Positions 20,801 to 32,026 of a DNA stretch of 60,000 nucleotides are shown one piece after another. Each line of letters begins with the position of its first letter. Position 1 is the stretch's first letter. This stretch comes from Mesostigma viride (taxonomy: Eukaryota > Streptophyta > Mesostigmatophyceae > Mesostigmatales > Mesostigmataceae). Made by a program: the position numbers and the translations under genes. The notes beneath the pieces are model-generated. The model was not told where the DNA came from. It was given only the letters and a program-made list of their open reading frames with translations, and did not search any database. The DNA is taken from positions 1,271,795 to 1,331,794 of the forward strand of contig RPFO01000246.1 of the NCBI GenBank assembly GCA_009746045.1. The letters run 5' to 3'.

Positions 20801-23800
20801 CTCTGCCAGGTGGCACACGTGCATCGCTGGTAACCATTCCCTTCCTGTTGACAACTTTTCCACGCCTTGCCAAGTTCCTGGTCCCCAACAGGAGTCCTGG
20901 GCTGGTACACCATGCAGCGTAGGGACTGCTGATGGTGGTTGACATGCGCGCGCCCCCTGTCCCATGGCATACCGGGCTAGAAGCACGCAGCATGCCCATC
21001 GTCCTCTCAAAGAGGCACATGTCTGTGTTACTAACGACACACAAGGGCATACCTGTTCAGGATGTACGGCTCCTTAGACATGGAAGCACTTCGGGCATAT
21101 CTGTGTGCCTTGGTGCTTCTCGCTGGGCTTTGGTCATGCAGTGGTGGCTGCGGGCGTGCTCGGGTGTCTAACGTGTGCGATAAATATCGGGTCTCTAATG
21201 TGCGCTTTATATATCTGGTGTCGAACATGCACGGTGGTGGTTGCTACACGCGGCGGTGGCATTGCTCTGGTGATTGCGATGTGGTGCTTCTGCAGCTGCA
21301 TCGCGGTGGAGCCGTCCCAGGAGACGCCCGAGTTCCAGACCCTCCCTGTGGGGTACAAGGTAGGCCCCTGGGCACGCCAAGAGATCTCATGCTCAACACA
21401 AATACGGCTGGGTGGGTCATGGCCATGGGCAGCCAATGCTGCAGGATGGAGCTACAAATCCGATTGGCCCCCTGTTGCTGAGGCAAGGCTATGGCGTGCA
21501 ATGGAAACAGTCCCCCCCCCACCCCCACCTGGGGTGTTACCCCCCCCTCCAGTGGGGGGTGGGACCAGGGTATCATCCCCACACAAAACGGGCGGCTTGC
21601 GGACCGATGGCTGAGCCGTTTACGTTCTTTCAAAAAGTATGCTCGAGAGTTCGCAGTCCTTCACAAATCTCTATACTTTGTACTACAATAACATATTAGC
21701 AGGGGGGCATACTCACAGCTTGACGGCATGGATGTTCTCAGCATGCCTTTGTGGGTGGAATGGTGCTTAACCAGGTGCTGAATTGCCCCTTAACGTTGGC
21801 TTTTGCCAGCAGTGCACTGCAGTAAGAAGTTGGCAGCGGCTCTCAGCTCTACTCATGTTGTGGTGATATCTTGGGCAGGTGTCTTGTATCATGGGTTTTT
21901 CGGGGGCCCATGGCAATGATGCTGGTAGACTTGGTGTCAGCTAGAACAACCATTTTTTCTCCTGTCTCGGTAAGGAAGAAGTATAGGAGGTTTGTTTTGC
22001 CTGTGCATCGCACCTGTCCAGCTTTGAAGCAACAGCCAGGCATGCTCGGTTTTCTCTCTGCTCCGGATGTCTTTCATGGTGAAGGCAAAATGTGCACGGG
22101 GTCACCGTCGCAATGCAAAAGATATTCTGCAACTGCTCTGTTGGGATGGTATGCCCCTCTTTGGTCCTTGGGTCCCTGTATGGCCCTTGTGCCCTTGATT
22201 GGCCCTGGTGCCTGTGTTGGGTTCTCATGACCGTGTTCGGTTAATGCATCCATGTTGGGTCCACGGGTCGGCGTTGGGTCCACGCACCCATACTCGGACG
22301 CATTCTCCCAGATGTCGGCGGTCGGGTACCCCCCCTCCTGTGTCAAGGGCGAGGGCCAGAGCCGCGAGGAGTCATGTGAGCCCGCCTGTGAGGCCGCGTG
22401 CCAGGCGAGCATCGATGGCCACAATGGCAGGGAGGTCGAGCGGCTCGGGTACGGGCTGGACGCGGAGGGCCAGACACAGGCACAACAGTCATGCGTGCGC
22501 CAGTGCAACCGAGAATGTAAGTGCCCTGTTCCGTGTGCCTTGTGCCTTGTGCCTTGTGCCTTGTGCCTTGTGCCTTGTGCCTTGTGCCTTGTGCCTTGTG
22601 CCTTGTGCCTTGTGCCTTGTGCCTTGTGCCTTGTGCCTTGTGCCTTGTGCCTTGTGCCTTGTGCCTTGTGCCTTGTGCCTTGTGCCTTGTGCCTTGTGCC
22701 TTGTGCCTTGTGCCTTGTGCCTTGTGCCTTGTGCCTTGTGCCTTGTGCCTTGTGCCTTGTGCCTTGTGCCTTGTGCCTTGTGCCTTGTGCCTTGTGCCTT
22801 GTGCCTTGTGCCTTGTGCCTTGTGCCTTGTGCCTTGTGCCTTGTGCCTTGTGCCTTGTGCCTTGTGCCTTGTGCCTTGTGCCTTGTGCCTTGTGCCTTGT
22901 GCCTTGTGCCTTGTGCCTTGTGCCTTGTGCCTTGTGCCTTGTGCCTTGTGCCTTGTGCCTTGTGCCTTGTGCCTTGTGCCTTGTGCCTTGTGCCTTGTGC
23001 CTTGTGCCTTGTGCCTTGTGCCTTGTGACTCGTGACTCGTGACTCGTGACTCGTGACTCGTGACTCGTGACTCGTGACTCGTGACTCGTGACTCGTGACT
23101 CGTGACTCGTGACTCGTGACTCGTGACTCGTGACTCGTGACTCGTGACTCGTGACTCGTGACTCGTGACTCGTGACTCGTGACTCGTGACTCGTGACTCG
23201 TGACTCGTGACTCGTGACTCGTGACTCGTGACTCGTGACTCGTGACTCGTGACTCGTGACTCTTGACCCGTGACCCGTGACCCGTGACCCGTGACCCGTG
23301 ACCCGTGACTCGTGACCCGTGCCCAACCAACCAACCACCCACCCACCCACCCACCCACCCACCCACCCACCCACCCACCCACCCACCCACCCACCCACCC
23401 ACCCACCCACCCACCCACCCACCCACCCACCCACCCGCCCGCCGGCCCGCCTTCCCGTCTGCCCACCCGCCCGCCCGCCCGCCCGCCCGCCCGCCTGTGC
23501 CCGCACCCACACACCCACACACCCTCCCTGAATTTGTGACAACCCAGAAGTACAACATCTAAATGCTGTCACAAGCTTGTATCATGGGAGCTGGTGACAT
23601 TTCGCAAACTGCAAATGTGCTTGTCGCCTCTATTGCAAATATGTGTGTTGTGTATATAGCTGCTTTCTGGCGTGTGAAGTAAGTAAGTGGTTAATGGATA
23701 TAAACCATTCTGTTTATATACTGGATCTGTTTGACCGCTAGATGTGCTGCGAAAAGACAAAGAAACCTTTGTGGTTGTCTTTTGTGTGGCCCGAGCCCCC

Positions 23801-24794
23801 TGTTTTTGTTGACATATCTTGTGGACATGGTTATTTTGTATATATCCAGTGCGCGTGTTCCATGAGGTGTTTTTCCCACATGCGTATCCAGCCAGCAGCT
23901 CAGTCCCCATCAAGTTGCAGGTTTCTCATCAGTATGCTTGAATATCGAACAGAGTCCTGACATTTCTATCCGTTGCTGAACTGGCACCAACGATATTCCT
24001 TCCCCACAGGCATAAAACCGGGTAATTATGGCTTCTTCATATCGGCTGTCCGCCCATCGCCATGATGTGGTATCTACTGAAGTCAAACGAATCCCAATGA
24101 TGCTGTTACATGGGAAGACTACGTACCGATAGTTCAAACCTCGGATATTGTGTGTAGCTCGCTGGCAATAGCTCAAGCTAGTCATGTTGCTTTGCTGCTG
24201 CCCGGGCTCATGGCCCAAGTTGTTGGCATGGCTTTCGGCGACGTACAAAGTGATGGTTCCATGACTTCCATCACAGTACCCAACGCCCCTTCAATTTGGG
24301 CCCCATGCTATCAAGGAGACAACCATGCTATTGTTGTTATTTCTATTGGTCTTATCTATCTCTAATAATGCTTCTGGAAGGGTGGAACGCTACTTGAATG
24401 GTGTGCTTTGAAGGCTGTTTGATTGAGCATTACCACTGATCTTCGCTCAAAACAGTGGCATTCCTATTTTTTTCAAAATAGCTGCTTCCTTTACCAGATG
24501 TCATTAACGACACTGCCCTAAGCTCAGTGCAAATTATTCATAGCAGTCAGGACTGGGCCCTGGCAGCCTCGCGCCATGATACTGCCGTGACCCGGCCATG
24601 CCATGCCATACGTGTCTCATGAAAGCAGATTAGCTCATGTCCATGGGCTCCATGTGTCACTAGCTCACATGTGCTATACATGCATGAGCACAATTCGTCA
24701 TGGTTTGGCGTTTCTACCTTCGATCCCGTCGGTGTGCTCCTGCCGTGCAGGTGAAGTAAGAAAAGGCACTCCGGCCACGCAAGGTAGCACTTAG
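17879..24794 (+). CDS. Plastid/thylakoid-lumen targeted Cys-rich protein, 5 exons
   Basis: Exons 17879-18282, 18476-18547, 21296-21359, 22312-22516 and, tentatively, 24751-24794. GT-AG junctions and phases fit and the joined frame is 262 codons. Residues 1-85 are Ser/Arg/Lys-rich with few acids, as in a chloroplast transit peptide. Residues 87-104 are hydrophobic and end in ALA before Gly109, the pattern of a lumen-targeting signal with AxA cleavage. The mature part starts GDFFGLGGGPVIEKDF, continues RKYLIEVIRNGRIVGRKRGF, then PEFQTLPVGYK, and ends in a Cys cluster (CEPACEAAC ... CVRQCNREC) that could bind metal or form disulfides. I do not recognise a named family. The last exon is weakest: it supplies only 14 codons after a 2.2-kb intron. 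The gene is divergent from the LRRC34-like gene. Introns 2 and 4 contain very large tandem arrays. Confidence 0.7.
18315..18385. repeat. Poly-C tract in intron 1 of the plastid-protein gene
   Basis: Nearly pure C with a few T and G, lying between donor 18283 and acceptor 18475. It supplies a very long pyrimidine tract about 90 bp upstream of the acceptor. Confidence 0.9.
18548..19497. other. Intron 2, unique part
   Basis: Unique-looking intron sequence between the second exon and the 28-bp minisatellite. No coding signal is seen beyond short chance frames. Confidence 0.5.
19498..20752. repeat. 28-bp minisatellite, about 45 copies, intron 2 of plastid-protein gene
   Basis: Head-to-tail 28-bp units built on AGGAATCTCAGCGCGTGTTT followed by CAAACAAT. 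Variants differ at single sites (CAATAGG/CAACAGG/CAGTAGG; GCGCG/GCTCG; one GCATG). There are no spacers between units. 28 is not a multiple of three, so open frames cycle through three peptide registers. Confidence 0.97.
20753..21295. other. Intron 2, remaining part
   Basis: Unique sequence up to the acceptor TTCTGCAG at 21288-21295. No gene seen. Around 21165-21235 a short imperfect repeat on GTGTCTAACGTG/GTCTCTAATGTG/GTGTCGAACATG occurs. Confidence 0.5.
22534..23322. repeat. Heptamer satellite array GTGCCTT then GTGACTC then GTGACCC, intron 4
   Basis: About 70 copies of GTGCCTT (22534-23024) pass without a gap into about 34 copies of GTGACTC (to about 23262) and then about 8 of GTGACCC. 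All three heptamers share GTGNCYY, so they are probably derived from one another. The array starts 17 bp after the splice donor at 22517 of the plastid-protein gene. Confidence 0.97.
23328..23510. repeat. (CCCA)n / (CCCG)n tetranucleotide array
   Basis: ACCA, then (CCCA)n to about 23433, then (CCCG)n with interruptions to about 23492. It follows the heptamer array directly in the same intron. Confidence 0.95.
23511..24750. other. Distal part of intron 4; no gene supported
   Basis: Unique sequence of moderate AT content. Several acceptor-like sites occur (GTTGCAG at about 23919, CCGTGCAG at 24743-24750). Only the last gives a phase-compatible terminal exon for the upstream gene. Minus-strand frames here have no recognisable motif. 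Confidence 0.4.
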
Positions 24795-24850
24795 AGGAAC
24801 ATCCATTAAATCCCGTTGGAGAGTCACAGGAACATCCATGGCTGGGATTA

Positions 24851-24870
24851 TTAATTAATTAATTAATTAT
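24851..24870. repeat. (TTAA)n tract with CCGTTGGGAG flank
   Basis: TTAATTAATTAATTAATTA followed by ACATGACTCCGTTGGGAG, the same combination as near 2681-2740, 2957-2980 and 55589-55612. It marks another copy of the dispersed repeat. Confidence 0.6.
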
Positions 24871-25017
24871 AGGAACATGACTCCGTTGGGAGTAAATGTA
24901 GCTATGTGGAGCTGGGTTGCTAATTCCCTTAAGTCTACTGTGTCAACAGCAGCTGGGGTAAGAGCTTTGAGGTAGGGCAATATCACATTATACGTGGAGG
25001 AGATTTTCTGAGCTGCC

Positions 25018-27614
25018 TCAAAGTCTAGTGCTCAGTCCCTTGTCTTTATCCCCAATGATAATGAGATCATATAAATCCACATAGGCGTGCTGTGAGGACG
25101 TACATCCTTTTGGAGCCTTGTCTTGCCGGTCGCACCACGTGCCGGGGGGCAGATGGCGGGGGTGCTTGCAACCGAAGCAGAGGTCCACGTCGCCTACTGC
25201 GGGGTTCCACTTGCAGTCCGCCCGCTGGTGTCCCTTGGTGCCACACCTGGTGCACTTGTTCTTGGGACCTGAAGGGGGGGGCTGAGCAGTGGGTGCAGGG
25301 GTGGGTGGGGCAGGTGTGTGGGGGGTGGGCCGCCTCCACTGGTTTGGCCTGAGCTGAGCAGGCTGTCCCTGGCCTTGGGGCTGGTTGCCCTTGGCCTTCT
25401 TGGACTGGCCGCCCTGCGGCCCCCCTGACTGGCGCTTTTGTCCTTGCCCCTTCCCTTGGGTCTGTTGGACCTTGGGGGTTGGGAGTGCAGACGGAGCACC
25501 TATAGCCAGGGGAGTCAGGCAGTCTTGGATATGGTTCATCCCCGCCCGGAAATCGTTCCACAGAGGTTTGAGACCTGCAACCACAGTGGCGTACACAGCT
25601 TTTGACAATTACCATGTATGCAGCAGGTAGCTAGCAGGCAGACCCCTGAGATCAGGGTCCTTTTCTACAGCCAACCTATAATTCTTGCAATCAGTGGCAT
25701 AGTCTTGCTTGTTGACCTGGTAAGCATTCAGGCTGTTGAAACCACGGATGGATTCAAACTGTGTCCTATCCACCAGCAAGTGCTGAAGCTCATCCATGAA
25801 GGCTGGCCACAATGCAATTGCTAGGTTAGGTGTCCCAGCCTTTTCTTGGTAAATCTGGACCAAGGTTTTAATGGCTGGGGCTGACCTATGGATGGTGGTG
25901 GATGCACGCAAGGCACTGAACCAGTTCTGGACATTCAGAAACTCAAAACAGTAGTTCAGGCTAAACAAAAATTCCTTGGCCTGTTCCTGGGTGTAACCCT
26001 CAGGTAAGCCAGGGATTTCTATTTTAGATTGTTTTTGTTTTGGGTTAAACGTACCTTTGACCGGGTCCTTCTTTTCAGCCAAGAAAGTCTTGACTGCTTG
26101 TTGAAGATCAGCCTCCTCCATGTTCGCCCTGCCCCTTTCCAGCTGGGAGATACTGGCCAGGAGGCCATCCAGCTGGGTGCGTGACAGGTCAGTCCATGGG
26201 GTTGGTGGCCATGGTCTTGAGCTGCACATGCCGTGAGTATGGCAAGCAGCTCTTGTACGTCCCCCTTAAGGGTGGGTGGGGTTGGGTCCACTGGGGTCCC
26301 TGTTGCCACCGCCTTGCTCTTATCTGACTGCCCTGGTGTGGGTGCAGTCTGCTGGGCCTCCGCAGAAGGTGGTTGTGTTCCAGCTTGCTGTGCTAGTGCA
26401 GTGGCTGGTGGTGTTCCAGCTTCAGGCGCAGGGTCTTGTTCCCCTTGCCTTACTCCACTGCTGGTAGGAAAACCCTTGGCCTGGCCAAGCCGCTGCAGCT
26501 CTGCTGCTTGGGCTGCCAGGCCGCCCTCACGGGCTATCATGGCCTCTAGGAGTCTATTCTCCACCACCTTGCGGCGGTGGAGCTCCTGGGCATCCGGGTC
26601 ACTTGGGGGTTTGCTGGGGGAGCTGGGGACTGTGCCCTGGCTCTTGCCCTGCAGCACCCTTGGTGACACGGCCCCTCCAGCCGCCCTCTGGCTCAAATCA
26701 GTGCCAGGGATGGGGAGGGTATGTGCAGGGAGTGCAGGCGTTTCTGTTGCCTGCATCTTCTCCTGCAGCTTGGTCAGCTGCAACAGGAGGGAATTGAGTT
26801 GGTCCGCTGTTAGCGTGACCCCCTCGTCCCTCTGTGCAACAACCAGCTCATTGAAGAGGCGCTCATGGAGCACCTCTCCAGCTTGCATGGCAGCCAGATG
26901 CTTTTCAGCAGTCATGTTGCGGGCCGCTGTCTTTTTGCGGTCCCGCTCTTGCTGTGCAAGACGGCGTGCCTCTACAAACTGGGCGGCGGCCTGTTCGACC
27001 GCCTGATTGAGTGGATTCATCTCAATCTCCCCATCAGAAACCCCTGGGGAGAGGGTGACCTCGTCATCAGACAGCTGAATGCTGCCGATGACGGGTCCTG
27101 GGACCTTCTTGGTCCGCATTTTGAACATGTATGCGTCCCTCTTCAGCTTCCTCTCGTACCCCCCCGCTTTCTGAGCGGATGAGGGGACGATCGGCACCCC
27201 CGCTTGTTCTCCACCGCTTTTGGCTATTCACGCCCTCCTCCTGAGGAGGTTGGGACGGTGCCTTAGCGGGGAGGTCAGCGGGGCTTGCCTGAGGGCTGGG
27301 GGACCGCATACTGCTTACAGATTTTTGCGAGCTTAGTAGCTGGGCTAGAAAAAACAGATTTTTCGGCCTGTTCGGCCAAGGAGGTTACCTGTTTCTGCTG
27401 GGCTGCCAGCTGCCGCTCTTGGGCGGCTGCCTTGACGCTTTGCTGAGCTATCGCTGTCGCTAGCTGCTAGCTGTTCCTGCTCTGCCTGCGCCCTTCTTGC
27501 TTTTTTAATTTTCTTTGCCGCAGCCTTCTCCTCTACTGTTGGCACCGTCTGCCAGCCAGCATCATCTATCCGCTTCTTTTTAAATTTCAGGCCTGGGATA
27601 ATAGGATCTCCCAT
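25018..27614 (-). pseudogene. Broken gag gene of an LTR-type retroelement (CCHC zinc knuckle)
   Basis: Four overlapping frames read in one direction: 27614-27345 (basic N-terminus), 27309-27067, 27197-26019 (acidic/Gln-Ala-rich, with a coiled-coil-like LAQQERDRKKTAARNMTAEK region), 26229-25609 and 25608-25018. The last two are in the same frame, separated by one TAA. The C-terminal part has a Gln/Gly/Pro-rich basic linker and CTRCGTKGHQRADC, a perfect CX2CX4HX4C knuckle, followed by a second Cys/His group (CFGCKHPRHLPPGTWC). The segment FLFSLNYCFEFLNVQNW to FESIRGFNSLNAYQV resembles a capsid region. At least two frameshifts and one stop break it, and no protease or polymerase follows downstream, so it is a non-autonomous or truncated copy. 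A LINE ORF1 is an alternative reading. Confidence 0.65.
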
Positions 27615-28089
27615 GATTTTGTCTATGGTAAACGACTTTAATTCAAGTTAATAATCGAATGGACCTCTCAATGCTCAATGGCCTGACGCATGTGTTTATT
27701 ACAATGAATCACAAGCCCCGCACACAACGTGCACAAGGGCATTTAGCATTCTCGACAAGCAACGCCCTGCCCGGCTGCCACGTCTGGAGCAGCCGACAGT
27801 GGCCGTTGGGCTCTGTGGTGCAGCCGGCGCCTGAGTGGCGCGACGCCACTGCTAGACTCTCACGACCCTCGTCCAACATCCGACACCTCAATGCCAGTCC
27901 CGAGTGGGTACTGGTGACGCCGTACCGCCAATCTTGCTTGGGTACTGGCGTCCGTCACCAGGACTCGGCTATCGAATAGTCTAGCCTGCCGAATCACATA
28001 TAGCCGGGACTTCTGACCGAGCCTACAAACCCCAGATTGCACATTGCTATCGGGTACTTAGCCTATGTCCACGACTAGAGGCTAACTGG
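27615..28089. other. No supported gene
   Basis: Sequence between the gag remnant and the LINE fragment. No motif recognised except the likely upstream continuation of the LINE fragment at its right edge. Confidence 0.4.
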
Positions 28090-28538
28090 CCGTCCTCTAC
28101 TCACCCAACCACCGCCCCGACATTACCGTGCTTGACTATACGACGGGCAGGGTTGCCACCTGCTCATCGATGTCTCCGTGGCTCGGCCGCTCTCCGGTCG
28201 CCACATCCTCCGGGCGGCTGTGGATGCCGGCGCTGCTGCCGCTGTGGCTGAGCGCGACAAGTTTGCCTCCTATACGGCAATGTGGGGCCCCACCGGGTCA
28301 TCCCCTTTGTCCAGTTGAGGAGTTCGGGGCCATGGGCCCCAAGACAGCGGAGTTTTTCCACGAGTGCTGCCAGCGCCGTGAAGACCGCCTCGACCTCGAG
28401 GGTCAGACCGCCCCGTGGTCTGCCCGCACGTGGTCCTCGTATTGGCGGCAGCGCCTGTCATTCGCCCTCACTCGCACTGTGGCTGATGTGTTATTCCGCC
28501 GCACCCGGGCCGACTTTGTCGCGACGCATGCGGTCTAG
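28090..28538 (+). pseudogene. LINE C-terminal fragment (restriction-like endonuclease), second copy
   Basis: Read over frameshifts: YSPNHRPDITVLDYTTG, then GCHLLIDVSVARPL, then AVAERDKFASYTAMWGPHRV. This is clearly homologous to the fragment at 5320-5802 (SPNHRPDIVVLDFEGGGRHL, LLLDVLVARPL) and retains the RPD...D endonuclease pattern. After another frame change it continues with EFGAMGPKTAEFF and a Trp/Arg-rich tail to a TAG at 28538, giving a longer C-terminus than the other copy. At least two frameshifts show it is dead. Confidence 0.65.
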
Positions 28539-28667
28539 ATCCCTTCCAGGCCTGCATATGCATGGTGGGCCGGCAGCGCTGTTGCTGCGTGTAGTTTTGT
28601 GATGTATAGTTAGTTGTACCTTGTGCAGCTGGCGTGATCCTTGGATGTCCGTGTCAGATTACTATTA

Positions 28668-28796
28668 ATTAAGATCACTCAGCTCCCAAGAAGACCAGCA
28701 TTTGATTGAATACAATAAGTGGAGCCCTGCCACAAATGCAGCAGTTAACAGTGGCCTTAAGGTTTCTCAATCCGCACGCGGAAGCAAGAAGCCTCC
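28668..28796 (+). repeat. ~129-bp direct repeat, copy 1
   Basis: Begins ATTAAGATCACTCAGC; repeated almost exactly at 29514-29643. The two copies are 850 bp apart in the same orientation. Confidence 0.85.
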
Positions 28797-29513
28797 AGGG
28801 TGGGAGGGAGGGGAAAGAAACAATTGCGGATCATTGCCTGCCTAGCTTGCTTAAGGCATGGCCCGCTGACACACAAGCTGACATCATCCTACACCGGCAT
28901 GCGTCACACGCCGGCCTGAACAGTGCTGAAAACGCCACTACAAACAACGTGGCCACGCACCCCCAGGCTATAGTACTCGAACACGCGGACAAGATAACGG
29001 CAGGCTCGAGCTACCATGGTCCGGAATTTCTCCCGATTTCTGGCCTGCGCTGGTTGTCTCCTTGATAGTGCGTTAACCGTACAGGTAGTTGTACAAGGTT
29101 CCCAAGACTGACAATTAACGTAAAACTCGCCCATCGACCCCTAATTGGGCCGGTCCGAATCCACTATACAATAATTAATCACGACTCATTAAAGAACCCA
29201 AATCAGCCAAAGATTCGTTAAGCAACCAGCCGACCCTACAGGTCCCCACCTAACCTCAGCTGGTGCAACCAAACACGAATCTTTGCAAGCAAGTCGTATA
29301 AAACCTACAATTAATTTTCTCGGACCGCTAATTAATAGCCACCGACCCTTATAAACAACCGGGTCATCCAAGGAAAATTCGGGCGAGCAGGAAACCCTTT
29401 GTACAGATCGAATTAGTCAGCCCATGTCGCAGACAGCCTTCCACATCCAGGCCAAGGCATGGCGGCCTTATCTTTCCCGCATGCGTTAATTAAACTATAT
29501 TCAGAGAAAACCG
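28797..29513. other. Spacer between 129-bp repeats; includes a copy of the CACTA insertion-site sequence
   Basis: No gene. 28813-28852 (40 bp) is identical to 32811-32850, the 40 bp immediately left of the CACTA transposon, and here it continues uninterrupted. It therefore looks like an unoccupied copy of the target. Confidence 0.6.
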
Positions 29514-29643
29514 ATTAAGATCACTCAGCTCCCAAGAAGACCAGCATTTGATTGAATACAATAAGTGGAGCCCTGCCACAAATGCAGCAGTTAACAGTGG
29601 CCTTAAGGTTTCTCAATCCGCACGCGGAAGCAAGAAGCCTCCA
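29514..29643 (+). repeat. ~129-bp direct repeat, copy 2
   Basis: Partner of 28668-28796; the flank differs after CCTCCA. Confidence 0.85.
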
Positions 29644-29706
29644 CCCAATTACCCCCCCCTGGCGCCAACCCCATTGCGCCGACTCATGACCACCGTGCGC
29701 GAAAGA

Positions 29707-30525
29707 GTTGTAGTTATAAGAGCAGCTGTGAGGTCCCTTGGTTGACGCCACTGCAGGCCCCTTGTGGCGGCAGTGCGCGTGTGTTCCCGACCTAGTTCCT
29801 ACTGGCATTCTTGCCAACGACGACCAGGGTGCCCGAAGGCCCTGTCCCTTGTCTCGTTCTCAGTCTTACACACATTCTTAACAAAACCAATACATTGTCA
29901 TATCCGTCAGTCCATCCTCATGGCAACTGACTGCATGCAACCACTCACGGGGGCTGCTCCGGGCTGCTCGAACTATTTCACCCCATGAAGACAACAAACC
30001 AGTTGTGAGGGAGAGAAACGGACGAACAACGACCACCATGGTTCGTTGCTCATCCTTCTATACTGCTCAAAGCTCAAGCCTGGCGGCTGGCGCCACTAGC
30101 GCCACTTTAGACATCAGCCAATCATAACATTGTCTAATTTCCGACAAGCTAAACTTCACGCTTTATCTGTCAAGCGAACACAAATATACAAGGGCAAATC
30201 TATCGGCTATGCCAGGCACCGCCTGGGGCTTCCTTGCATTTGTGTCTGGTGTCCCACGTTGAAATCCTGAAATTGCACATCTGCTCAGTGCCTCGCCGGC
30301 TTGCTGCGTACCAGCATTCGGCAAACTGCCCTTGTGACGAATGTCAGTGAAATTCAGGTCCGCCCAAAAGTTCCGTCAGCAAATTCAGCGGACTTGGCGC
30401 GTGAGTACAATTGAGATCCGCGGCGTCAGTACCGGGCCGCGGTATAGCAACCCGCACAAGGCTGCGGACGTCAGAATTACGCTAAAATCTGAATTGCGGA
30501 CGTGATAGATCACGGACGCGACAGC
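29707..30525 (+). repeat. ~820-bp direct repeat, copy 1 (LTR-like?)
   Basis: Begins GTTGTAGTTATAAGAGC and ends GACGCGACAGC; repeated at 31206-32026 with only a 2-bp insertion noticed. The copies enclose 680 bp. A TG...CA reading of the ends is possible (TGTAG...CGACA), but no matching target duplication, primer site or purine tract is visible. Either a small non-autonomous LTR element or a segmental duplication. Confidence 0.7.
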
Positions 30526-31205
30526 TGTCGCGTTTGCGTGCCATATCATCCTGGACTGGTCATTACCGCTACTTGGAATGCATCCACTATCAGCAGTAAT
30601 CATGTGTGAGATATGCCACCTCCCCCCCACTATTTAGCTCACAACAACGTGAGAGCAAAAAGTGAAAGAAAGGCATCTCATACTAAAGAAGGAAGCCCAA
30701 AGAGGGCGTCATTCCAGGCAGCAGCAAAAAGGAAAAAAAAAAAATCCAGCTGCTCAAAGATGCTTTTCCAGGATCAGCAACAACCTTAACACGCATGCTT
30801 TTAAAGGCTTAGCAATAACCCCTTCAATGGCTTTTTACAGGGAAAAGCCTAACCTCTTCAGATGCTTTTGAAGGCTAAGCAATAACCTCTTCAATGGCTT
30901 TTTCAGGGAAAAGCCTAACCTCTTCAGATGCTTTTGAAGGCTAAGCAATAACCTCTTCCTTGTGCTTCCCTGGGTGAAGCAGGAGGAACCCCAGGCTGGC
31001 CGGACTGAACCCATCATGGGTTGTTCGTCCGTTTAAAATGAGAATGAAAGGTGCGGTCCTTTATGGCACCGCCACCTTCATGACAGGCAATCCGGCCCAA
31101 CCAGCCGATTCTTGAGACCATGCTTTATCATTAAAGCAACCAAAAGACATTTCAATTCCAATGAGATACGTACATGACGAATTACAAAGAGTGTCGAGTT
31201 GTAAT
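30526..31205. other. Spacer between 820-bp repeats
   Basis: Non-coding. Contains an imperfect tandem repeat of about 67 bp at 30800-30960, each unit with GGGAAAAGCCTAACCTCTTC and AGGCTAAGCAATAACC. No retroviral protein fragment is present. Confidence 0.6.
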
Positions 31206-32026
31206 GTTGTAGTTATAAGAGCAGCTGTGAGGTCCCTTGGTTGACGCCACTGCAGGCCCCTTGTGGCGGCAGTGCGCGTGTGTTCCCGACCTAGTTCCTA
31301 CTGGCATTCTTGCCAACGACGACCAGGGTGCCCGAAGGCCCTGTCCCTTGTCTCGTTCTCAGTCTTACACACATTCTTAACAAAACCAATACATTGTCAT
31401 ATCCGTCAGTCCATCCTCATGGCAACTGACTGCATGCAACCACTCACGGGGGCTGCTCCGGGCTGCTCGAACTATTTCACCCCATGAAGACAACAAACCA
31501 GTTGTGAGGGAGAGAAACGGACGAACAACGACCACCATGGTTCGTTGCTCATCCTTCTATACTGCTCAAAGCTCAAGCCTGGCGGCTGGCGCCACTAGCG
31601 CCACTTTAGACATCAGCCAATCATAACATAATGTCTAATTTCCGACAAGCTAAACTTCACGCTTTATCTGTCAAGCGAACACAAATATACAAGGGCAAAT
31701 CTATCGGCTATGCCAGGCACCGCCTGGGGCTTCCTTGCATTTGTGTCTGGTGTCCCACGTTGAAATCCTGAAATTGCACATCTGCTCAGTGCCTCGCCGG
31801 CTTGCTGCGTACCAGCATTCGGCAAACTGCCCTTGTGACGAATGTCAGTGAAATTCAGGTCCGCCCAAAAGTTCCGTCAGCAAATTCAGCGGACTTGGCG
31901 CGTGAGTACAATTGAGATCCGCGGCGTCAGTACCGGGCCGCGGTATAGCAACCCGCACAAGGCTGCGGACGTCAGAATTACGCTAAAATCTGAATTGCGG
32001 ACGTGATAGATCACGGACGCGACAGC
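31206..32026 (+). repeat. ~820-bp direct repeat, copy 2 (LTR-like?)
   Basis: Partner of 29707-30525; near identity implies a recent duplication or gene conversion. Confidence 0.7.

Noticed and set aside
22074-23572. 343-494 codon minus-strand repeat proteins
   Set aside because: Shadows of heptamer and CCCA arrays; the real signal is the plus-strand exon 22312-22516.
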